Of a DNA stretch of 6,069 nucleotides, positions 1 to 5,062 are shown piece after piece. The notes under the pieces were generated by a model, which was given only the letters and a program-made list of their open reading frames with translations, ran no database searches and was not told where the DNA came from. Both the position numbers and the translations under genes were made by a program. The stretch is from positions 8,709 through 14,777 of the forward strand of contig PMYF01000412.1 in the NCBI GenBank assembly GCA_003171295.1, read 5' to 3'. The DNA comes from Acidobacteriota bacterium (GTDB lineage: Bacteria > Acidobacteriota > Terriglobia > UBA7540). Position 1 is the stretch's first letter. Every line of letters begins with the position of its first letter.

Positions 1-860
1 TAGCCGTCGAAGTCCATCTCGACCAGGCGCTCGGCGCACTGGCGGCGGAGGTCGCGGTACATGCCGCCCTGGACGATGCCAAAGAGGCGCTGCGCTCCAA
101 GTTCCATTTCGGAGCGGGAGGAATCATTCCCAGGTTCCCAAGTGCAAGGGATCTCCACCCCACGGACGAAGACCTGTCCGCGGGGACCCCGGTCCTGGGG
201 CACCCCGGCTCGTGCTGAGCCAAGAACGGGCGATTGAGGGTCGTGCGACCCCACCCAAGCGGAGCTTGGATGGGGCACCCCTTGGTCGTGCCCCGCTTGA
301 TCGTGCCAGACGACTTCGTGGCGGTGGGCGCGGAAGTGGTCGAGCGAGCGGCGCGCCCAGGCCATGGTAAGACGGAGGCTCTCTTCGGCGCGGGAGCGCG
401 AGGCGGGATACTCGGTGCACTCGTCAAAGGCCATGCAGATGTCGGCGCCGAGGGCTATTTGAACCTCCACGGAATGTTCCGGAGTAAAAGAGTGCGAACT
501 CCCGTCGAGGTGGGAGCGGAAGCGGACGCCGTCATCGGTGACTTTGCGGAGCGAATTGAGCGAAAAGACCTGGAAGCCGCCGGAGTCGGTGAGCAGGGCG
601 CGAGGCCAGCTCATGAAGCGGTGCAGGCCGCCCATGCGGCGTATGGCCTCGTGGCCGGGGCGCAGATACAGGTGATAGGTATTGCCTAGGATGATTTCCG
701 CGCCGAGGGATTCGAGCACGTCCTGCGGAACGGCTTTGACTGTTCCCTGGGTGCCGACGGGCATGAAGACGGGAGTTTCGACGGTTTGGTGCGGGAGGAC
801 GAGGCGGGCGCGGCGGCCACCGGCGGGGGTTGCGGCGAGGAGCTGGAAGGGCGGAGTCAC
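1..860 (-). CDS. tgt: tRNA-guanine(34) transglycosylase, N-terminal part, with in-frame insert (cut by left edge)
   Basis: Tgt exchanges guanine 34 for the queuine precursor preQ1 in GUN-anticodon tRNAs in the cytoplasm. The 286 visible codons contain family blocks in order: VETPVFMPVGTQGTVKAV (res 27-44), GNTYHLYLRPG (59-69), LLTDSGGFQVFS (89-100), MAFDECTEYP (143-152) and LFGIVQGGMYRDLRRQ (259-274). D92 and D146 match the substrate-binding Asp102 and Asp156 of the Zymomonas enzyme, and Q264 matches its Gln203. The offset changes from -10 to +61, so about 70 extra residues lie between the helix ending near R180 and LFGIVQGG. That insert is rich in G, P, R and S and coincides with DNA hairpins. 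The nucleophile Asp and the zinc site lie beyond the left edge. GTG at 860 is the only plausible start: an in-frame TAA lies four codons upstream. No Shine-Dalgarno is visible. Family identity is certain; whether the inserted enzyme is active is inferred from intact motifs on both sides. Confidence 0.97.
   Translation of the reverse strand, partial: MTPPFQLLAATPAGGRRARLVLPHQTVETPVFMPVGTQGTVKAVPQDVLESLGAEIILGNTYHLYLRPGHEAIRRMGGLHRFMSWPRALLTDSGGFQVFSLNSLRKVTDDGVRFRSHLDGSSHSFTPEHSVEVQIALGADICMAFDECTEYPASRSRAEESLRLTMAWARRSLDHFRAHRHEVVWHDQAGHDQGVPHPSSAWVGSHDPQSPVLGSARAGVPQDRGPRGQVFVRGVEIPCTWEPGNDSSRSEMELGAQRLFGIVQGGMYRDLRRQCAERLVEMDFDG
155..206 (-). repeat. Palindromic repeat A inside tgt (divergent copy)
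   Basis: On the plus strand, CCACCCCACGGAC is followed by a loop and GTCCGCGGGG, giving a 10-bp stem with one mismatch (158-167 with 176-185). A second small hairpin follows (GGACC 184-188 with GGTCC 191-195), and the copy ends in TGGGGCACCCC. Its two ends resemble those of repeats B and C, but its interior differs. It lies in the tgt reading frame and encodes roughly residues 219-236. Confidence 0.6.
207..251. repeat. Pair of small hairpins between repeats A and B in tgt
   Basis: There are two perfect inverted repeats: GGCTC (207-211) with GAGCC (217-221), and GGGTCG (238-243) with CGACCC (246-251). Together with repeats A and B they make positions 155-281 an almost continuous run of stem-loops within the tgt coding sequence. 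They may be decayed repeat copies; no function is implied. Confidence 0.5.
250..281 (-). repeat. Palindromic repeat B inside tgt
   Basis: On the plus strand, CCCA-C-CCAAGC (250-260), loop GGA, GCTTGG-A-TGGG (264-274), then GCACCCC. The stem is 6 bp plus 4 bp around a C:A mismatch. The same mismatch position and the same outer sequences occur in the folK copy (5127-5173) with a different inner arm, which marks both as one repeat type. Read in the tgt frame it gives GVPHPSSAWVG. Confidence 0.75.
278..307 (-). repeat. 15-bp tandem duplication at the edge of the tgt insert
   Basis: On the minus strand GGCACGATCAAGCGG (307-293) is followed directly by GGCACGACCAAGGGG (292-278), 13 of 15 bases identical. 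In protein this reads WHDQA then GHDQG. It lies where the normal Tgt sequence gives way to the insert, and could be a target duplication or a slippage product. Confidence 0.7.
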
Positions 861-866
861 GGAATG

Positions 867-872
867 ATTTTA
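867..872 (-). promoter_or_regulatory. Possible -10 element for a leaderless tgt transcript
   Basis: The minus-strand hexamer TAAAAT matches TATAAT at 5 of 6 positions. It is separated from the GTG start by only CATTCC (6 nt). With no Shine-Dalgarno present, transcription could begin at or next to the start codon. No good -35 is seen 16-18 nt further upstream, so the call is tentative. Confidence 0.35.
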
Positions 873-879
873 GCGGACA

Positions 880-903
880 GGGATTAGGGGTTAGGGGTGC
901 GGG
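880..903 (+). other. Canonical four-tract G-quadruplex motif
   Basis: The plus strand reads GGG-ATTA-GGGG-TTA-GGGG-TGC-GGG, fitting the pattern of four G-tracts of at least three with short loops. It includes two exact TTAGGGG heptamers (884-890, 891-897). It lies 20 bp upstream of the tgt start codon, on the template strand for tgt. Folding in vivo is not shown. Confidence 0.65.
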
Positions 904-980
904 CCGCCCGCCGGGACGTGGCGGGACTATCGTCTCCATCCCCGTGAGTTGACGCGGGAGCAAGCAAAAAGCAGCCGTCC

Positions 981-2765
981 CTACCGCTTGCCCTCCATCT
1001 CTTGTTGCAACTCCCACTTGGTGATCTGATCCTGGGCGGCGCGCGCGTCGGGAGCCTCAGGCGCAGCCAGCAGGTAGAGGTGCATCTGGCGAATGGCCTG
1101 GTCATATTGCTTGAGCTGGCCGTAGATCAGCGCCGTGTTGTAGTAAAGCTTGGGCACGTAGGGAGCGATGCGCAGCGCTTCGTTGAACTCCGCTAAAGCG
1201 CGATCCAGCATGCCATCCTTCAACAGCAGTTCTCCGCGCACCACGCGCCGGCGAGCCTCATCGGGAAGCTCGGGGGGCGTCGGCATCCGGCTGGAGGCCG
1301 CAAACATCGCGGCGCGCAGCGTGGAAGCCTCCTGCTCGTTGGCGGAGTAGCTTAGCGCCTGTGCGTATTCCCGTAAGCTCTCGGCATACTTTCCCTGGGC
1401 GTCCAACTGCTTGGCATTTGTCAGGTGAGCATTCACGATGGGCTGGACCAGCGCCAGGAATGCGTCTTTCTCTTTCACTGCGGGCAGGCAGCGGGGATCG
1501 ATGTGGCTGTCAGCGGAAAAATAGATCTCTTGAGCCTTGGCCATATCGCCCTTCCGGGCATAGAGAACGGCGCGATGAATCTGCCGAAGGGACTGGTGAA
1601 GGGCCTCCGTCGTCGGTATGACGGCACTGGTCGTGGGTGTCTCCAGCGCTTTCAAGGCTTCGTCCGGGCGATTGCTGTCTTCGAGGACGACACCATAGGA
1701 AAGTTGAGCCCAAAAGTTGTCGGGATCGAGAGCGGCCGCTTTCTGGGCCATGGTGAGGGCCTGCTCACGATCTCCGTTCGCGTTGAGCGTGAGGGCCAAG
1801 ACGGCAAAATCGGCCGCGTCATCTTTTGTCAACGGCACAGCCTGGCGGACGATCTGCAGTTTACGCCGTTTCATGCCAGACGACAGAAGCCCAAACGAGG
1901 GCGCGAAAATAGAAATCTCCGCAACCGAGCCCACCGGCCCCTTGAGAAGGTGTTTGATTGGGTAATTAATTTTTGGCAAATAGGACACATCGTGGCCATC
2001 AATGCTCTCAATCCACATTGCATTGGCCCCCACGTAAGCGCATTGTTTTTTTGTCTCCGAACTGAGCTCAGGATTGACGCACGGACTCCCCAGATCGAGC
2101 AGAGCAACCAGTTGCCGGGCGGTCTCCAGGGCCTGCGGATATTGGCCCGCATAGTACTGGCTTTGAGCCGCGAGCAGGCCTAATCGGAGATCAATATCAA
2201 TGGGCACATACCCCCATGCAGAGAAGGCCTTGGGATCGCTGGTTTGGGTCGCGGAAACAAAGGCTGACAACAACACTTCGCCGGCGCGAGAGAATTGCCC
2301 GCCCGCGAGCAGCACGTATCCCTTTGCATAGCTCAAAAAAGGGCTCCCAGGGTACCGGCTGAGTCCGGCATCCACCTGTGAAAGAGCGTTGGCAAGATCG
2401 CCTTTCTGGGCATAAGCCATCGCCAACGCGTCATAGCCAGCAGAACGGTAATCTGCGTCTCCAAAAGAATTTGTGTCATCGTGAAGTAAAGCTTGCCCTG
2501 CCGTGTAATCCATTGCCAATGCATGACTGGCGGCGGCGATGGCCTCATCCGGTTGGTTCACATTGATCTCATCGAACGCCAGCAGTATGTATAGCCAGGG
2601 GTAATCTGGATTTTGGGCGATCTTGGCCTGTATGGCGCTGATCTCGGGGGAAGGAGCCGCGGACGGAGGCGCCGCAGCCGGAGGCGCCTGGGCGAAGCCT
2701 ATTGGTGGTAGAAAGAGGAACATTCCCCCCAAAAGAATCAGGCTGCGCAAACAAAACTTTGTCAT
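981..2765 (-). CDS. Exported tetratricopeptide-repeat protein with a half-PDZ-like segment
   Basis: The 594-residue product starts with a signal peptide (hydrophobic core about res 8-22, likely cut after GFA at 25), then a Pro/Ala-rich linker (27-40), so it is probably periplasmic or secreted. Several TPR-like helical pairs follow, near 109-140, 192-224, 318-377, 388-417, 446-475 and 505-571; the last pair (DRALAEFNEALRIAP and YDQAIRQMHLYLLAAPE) is the most canonical. Between the early and middle repeats, residues 251-286 (WIESIDGHDVSYLP then HLLKGPVGSVAEISIF) resemble the second half of a PDZ domain. The ATG at 2765 is preceded by GGAGGAG (2768-2774). It is the last of three same-strand genes, 70 bp after the coiled-coil gene. 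TPR proteins usually scaffold protein complexes; the partner is unknown, though the two neighbours are natural candidates. No catalytic motif is seen. Confidence 0.9.
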   Translation of the reverse strand: MTKFCLRSLILLGGMFLFLPPIGFAQAPPAAAPPSAAPSPEISAIQAKIAQNPDYPWLYILLAFDEINVNQPDEAIAAASHALAMDYTAGQALLHDDTNSFGDADYRSAGYDALAMAYAQKGDLANALSQVDAGLSRYPGSPFLSYAKGYVLLAGGQFSRAGEVLLSAFVSATQTSDPKAFSAWGYVPIDIDLRLGLLAAQSQYYAGQYPQALETARQLVALLDLGSPCVNPELSSETKKQCAYVGANAMWIESIDGHDVSYLPKINYPIKHLLKGPVGSVAEISIFAPSFGLLSSGMKRRKLQIVRQAVPLTKDDAADFAVLALTLNANGDREQALTMAQKAAALDPDNFWAQLSYGVVLEDSNRPDEALKALETPTTSAVIPTTEALHQSLRQIHRAVLYARKGDMAKAQEIYFSADSHIDPRCLPAVKEKDAFLALVQPIVNAHLTNAKQLDAQGKYAESLREYAQALSYSANEQEASTLRAAMFAASSRMPTPPELPDEARRRVVRGELLLKDGMLDRALAEFNEALRIAPYVPKLYYNTALIYGQLKQYDQAIRQMHLYLLAAPEAPDARAAQDQITKWELQQEMEGKR

Positions 2766-2802
2766 AACTCCTCCCCTTTGAAGGATGAATCTGGTTGATA
2801 GG

Positions 2803-2822
2803 AAGAGCCAGCGTTGGCTCTT
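2803..2822. other. Perfect 8-bp hairpin between operon genes two and three
   Basis: AAGAGCCA (2803-2810), a 4-nt loop, then TGGCTCTT (2815-2822). On the transcribed minus strand it lies just after the stop codon of the coiled-coil gene and about 40 nt before the start of the TPR gene. The stem ends in TT but no longer T-run follows, so it could be a weak terminator, an attenuator or an mRNA-stability element. Confidence 0.5.
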
Positions 2823-2835
2823 TCAAGCGCCGGAG

Positions 2836-4017
2836 CTAGTGTGGCGAGCTCGCCTCTCCGCTCCCGTTCTGCTGCTGAATCTGCAGGAGTTCCTGGTGGA
2901 TCGCTTCTTTTTGCTGGGAGAGTTCCTGCTCCTGATCGGACAAAGCCTTCAGCTTCTGGTTGGCGTCGTCGAGCTGGGCCTGAGCTTCATCCTGGCGGCG
3001 CATGATCTCAGCCAGCAGGGCCGCATCCTCGGGTTTGGCGCTGGCCTTATCCGCCTCCGCCTGTTGAAGAGCCGCTTCGGCCTGCTGGAGCTTCTCCTGC
3101 GCGGCGGATTTGTCGGACTGTATCTTCTGAGCCTTGGTTTCTATGCCCTGAAGTTGTTTGAGGTCCAATTGCACGATCTGGATGTTCTTCTCCGTTTGCT
3201 GCATCTGCGGACTGGGAACCGGCGGCTCGGGAACCGCGGGCATGGGCGGAAAACTGCACGCCACTTCGACGGTTTCGCCGGCAGAGACATTGTCCGCCTG
3301 CTCATTGAAGAACCGGGCTTCCTCTGGGTCGGAATTCTGAACGGATAAAGCTTTTTTCGAAAAGTCTGCCGCGCAGAGAAGCCGCTGCCAGGATTTCAAA
3401 CCGGAGGTGTCATAGCGTCCGACACTCAGCGAGGTGGACTCCACCCTCACACCTGCTGGCGAATCCCATTTGAAACCTTCAGGCGTTCCTCCAGGCGATA
3501 CGACAGAAGGGGAACTCTCCACGCCGTGCATCTCAGTGAGCAAAGTGTTCCCCACCTCCTGGTCTTTCTGTTGCTCTTGCTGGCGGCTGATTGCGATTTT
3601 GTTCTGTTGCGCCTGCCACTCAGCGCGAAGTATATCCTGCTCCTGTTTCAGTCTGGCCTGTTCGTCGGCGATTTGTTGCTCGCTCACAGCCGTGTCAGGC
3701 TCGTTGGTGGAAAAAGCCGAAGCGAAGAGCTGATTGAGGAAACTGCCGAGCAACTGGGTCGCCATCACCTGCGACGGCGTGCCGCCTGTGACTTGTGGCG
3801 TGGCCGCAGGAGGCGTGTAGGAACTTCCGCACTTGGGCATACAGTGAAGGCACGAGTTAGGGCAAGTGCAATGCAGACCAGGGTTCGAAAGGGCAAGGGA
3901 TTGCAGGGTTGCGGGACAATCAATCTCAATGCCGCTCTGCGCTCGCGCGGCAACCGCGCCCAAGGCTACGGCCAAACCAAGAATGGCAAATGCAAGAAGG
4001 CTCATTCTTCCCACCAT
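2836..4017 (-). CDS. Exported Cys-rich coiled-coil protein of unknown function
   Basis: The 393 residues are not assigned to a known family. A signal peptide (res 1-26, likely cut after ARA) is followed by a compact cysteine cluster: C34, C50, C52, C56, C59 and C63 (CTCPNSCLHCMPKC). Two long heptad-rich, Gln/Glu/Ala-rich helical stretches follow (about 110-155 and 270-383). They flank a non-coiled middle domain (about 178-255) containing C215 and C254, a possible disulfide pair, and a Pro-rich hinge (257-270). The ATG at 4017 has AGGAG at 4026-4030 with 8-nt spacing and overlaps the end of the FecR gene by 16 bp. A second ATG at 4005 overlaps the upstream stop as ATGA and cannot be excluded. 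The overlap implies translational coupling with the FecR-domain gene. In the periplasm the cluster could form disulfides or bind metal or a cofactor; the single-residue CTC spacing is unlike c-type haem CxxCH sites. Confidence 0.88.
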   Translation of the reverse strand: MVGRMSLLAFAILGLAVALGAVAARAQSGIEIDCPATLQSLALSNPGLHCTCPNSCLHCMPKCGSSYTPPAATPQVTGGTPSQVMATQLLGSFLNQLFASAFSTNEPDTAVSEQQIADEQARLKQEQDILRAEWQAQQNKIAISRQQEQQKDQEVGNTLLTEMHGVESSPSVVSPGGTPEGFKWDSPAGVRVESTSLSVGRYDTSGLKSWQRLLCAADFSKKALSVQNSDPEEARFFNEQADNVSAGETVEVACSFPPMPAVPEPPVPSPQMQQTEKNIQIVQLDLKQLQGIETKAQKIQSDKSAAQEKLQQAEAALQQAEADKASAKPEDAALLAEIMRRQDEAQAQLDDANQKLKALSDQEQELSQQKEAIHQELLQIQQQNGSGEASSPH

Positions 4018-4931
4018 TTATTCATCTCCTGCAAGTTAGCTTTCGTTGGTTCCGCGGGGGTTCCGTCAGGCAAAAGATAAGATTGCTGACCGGCTCCCAC
4101 AAGAACGGTTTTGGCGCCCTTGATGTCGCTGAAGGCGACGGTTCCCTCGATGACGACAACCGCGGTGGGCTTGCCGGGCGCCTCGCGCAGCACGAACTTG
4201 GTGCCCCGCACCGCAACAGCAGCTTCCGGAGTGCGAATCTCAAACTTTCGCTGCACCCAGCAGTGAAACTCGCCAAGAAGAGCCTCATAGCCCCCCTCGG
4301 TAAGAGTCAGGGCTGATCCGGAATCCAGGCTGAGCAGCCCTCCCTTGTCCAGCAGAATGTCGGCACGGCCGTCCTTGCCGGTGCGCAGCGTATCGCCTGG
4401 TCTCAGTACCGGCGGCGTGTCGCCGGCGACGGGGCGTGCCGCTCCGCCGCCGGCGGATTGAATCTCCACGGTTCCTTCAACGCGAGGCAAAAAACCGGCA
4501 ACTCCCGTCGAGGAATTTTCCTCCTGGCGCAGCCTTTCCACCCATGAGATGGCTTTCAAGGCGCGCTGTTCGCGAAGCTGGTTCTTGCGCAAACCCTCTT
4601 CGGCGGTGTCCACGGCCCGCTGGGCAGCGGCAACCGCCGTATCGTTGCGGGCATTCCGTGCTTTATCTAAAAGCGCGAGGCAGGCATCCAGTGTGTTCTG
4701 GTTGACGGCTTGCGCCCTTCGCGCGTCGGCCGCCTCAGATTGCAGCCATTGATTAACCGTGGCCCAATACGGCGGAAAGGAGAACTCACTCCCGTTCGAT
4801 TGTGCCCTGTCCGGTTGTGCGAGTGCTGTAGTGGAGAGGATCAGCGCCAGGAAAGACGCCGCTACTTGCAAGCCGCGATACTGCTGCTTGCGTTGATGAC
4901 TCGATGGGACCTGGGGAAAAGCGTTATCCAC
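4002..4931 (-). CDS. Exported FecR-domain protein with N-terminal helical region
   Basis: The 309-residue product has a signal peptide with a long charged n-region (res 1-20) and a hydrophobic core (22-37), likely cut after ALA at 38. Residues 55-137 are helical and charged (two arms around RNARNDTAVAAAQRAVDTAE). Residues 150-285 form a FecR-type beta domain: RVEGTVEI, LRPGDTLRTGKDGRADILL, LDSGSALTL, FEIRTPEAAVAVRGTKFVL and VVVIEGTVAF. Classical FecR is an inner-membrane anti-sigma regulator with a cytoplasmic N-terminus. This protein instead looks fully exported, and no sigma factor or TonB receptor gene is adjacent, so it more likely belongs to the large group of stand-alone envelope FecR-domain proteins. 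The start is GTG at 4931, chosen because AAGGAGGT (4938-4945) lies 6 nt upstream. It is the first gene of the three-gene operon and overlaps the next by 16 bp. Confidence 0.92.
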   Translation of the reverse strand: MDNAFPQVPSSHQRKQQYRGLQVAASFLALILSTTALAQPDRAQSNGSEFSFPPYWATVNQWLQSEAADARRAQAVNQNTLDACLALLDKARNARNDTAVAAAQRAVDTAEEGLRKNQLREQRALKAISWVERLRQEENSSTGVAGFLPRVEGTVEIQSAGGGAARPVAGDTPPVLRPGDTLRTGKDGRADILLDKGGLLSLDSGSALTLTEGGYEALLGEFHCWVQRKFEIRTPEAAVAVRGTKFVLREAPGKPTAVVVIEGTVAFSDIKGAKTVLVGAGQQSYLLPDGTPAEPTKANLQEMNKWWEE

Positions 4932-4937
4932 CTCGCA

Positions 4938-4945
4938 ACCTCCTT
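4938..4945 (-). promoter_or_regulatory. Strong ribosome binding site that fixes the GTG start of the FecR-domain gene
   Basis: The minus strand reads AAGGAGGT, a near-perfect complement to the 16S rRNA tail, then TGCGAG and the GTG start at 4931. No nearby ATG has comparable support. Confidence 0.85.
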
Positions 4946-5012
4946 ACGGTGCGCAGTGCGATAACCCTAGAGACGGCGCAGCCACAGGCTTGCGGAGACG
5001 CCAGAAGAGCAG

Positions 5013-5024
5013 ACGATTAATCGT
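5013..5024. promoter_or_regulatory. 12-bp perfect palindrome, candidate operator
   Basis: ACGATTAATCGT is self-complementary across all 12 positions. It is AT-rich compared with its surroundings and lies about 80 bp upstream of the FecR-domain gene start. A dimeric repressor or activator site would fit its position; no regulator is identified. Confidence 0.4.
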
Positions 5025-5036
5025 ACACCTAAGTAT

Positions 5037-5054
5037 GCGGAGTGAGCGGAGTGA
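5037..5054. repeat. Perfect 9-bp tandem duplication
   Basis: GCGGAGTGA occurs twice with no gap (5037-5045 and 5046-5054), immediately downstream of the folK stop codon. Related GGCGAGTGAGC lies upstream of folK (5700-5710), so similar short words flank the gene on both sides. Confidence 0.7.
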
Positions 5055-5062
5055 ACCGCCTC

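Larger units (their letters stand above)
861..980. other. Intergenic gap between the TPR gene and tgt
   Basis: No gene is seen in these 120 bp. They hold a four-tract G-rich motif (880-903), a GC hairpin (CCCGCC 907-912 with GGCGGG 920-925, no T-run) and the presumed tgt promoter. GGGACG (913-918) could also pair with CGTCCC (976-981) across the gap. No convincing rho-independent terminator for the TPR gene is present. Confidence 0.6.
4932..5062. other. Intergenic region between folK and the FecR-domain operon
   Basis: These 131 bp contain the operon's ribosome binding site, a 12-bp palindrome and a 9-bp tandem duplication. The operon promoter is expected here, but no convincing -35/-10 pair stands out by eye. 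No terminator with a T-run is seen after folK, so read-through from folK into the operon is possible. Confidence 0.55.

Noticed and set aside
155..281. CRISPR array
   Set aside because: The repeats are few, unequal, palindromic throughout and lie inside an open reading frame; there are no regular spacers.
907..925. GC-rich hairpin CCCGCC/GGCGGG as terminator of the exported operon
   Set aside because: No T-run follows on the minus strand and the stem is only 6 bp, so a terminator call is not supported.
1425..2183. Long plus-strand open frame opposite the TPR gene (252 codons)
   Set aside because: It is antisense to a gene with a signal peptide, TPR motifs and a ribosome binding site; its own translation is low in recognisable motifs and it lacks a supported start.
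2785..3348. Plus-strand open frame with leucine-rich, membrane-like translation opposite the coiled-coil gene
   Set aside because: The leucines come from reading CAG/CTG-type Gln/Glu/Ala codons of the coiled coil in antisense; no independent support.
4002..4931. Classical FecIR-type iron signalling locus
   Set aside because: The FecR-domain protein has a cleavable-type signal peptide instead of a cytoplasmic anti-sigma N-terminus, and there is no sigma factor or TonB receptor gene nearby.
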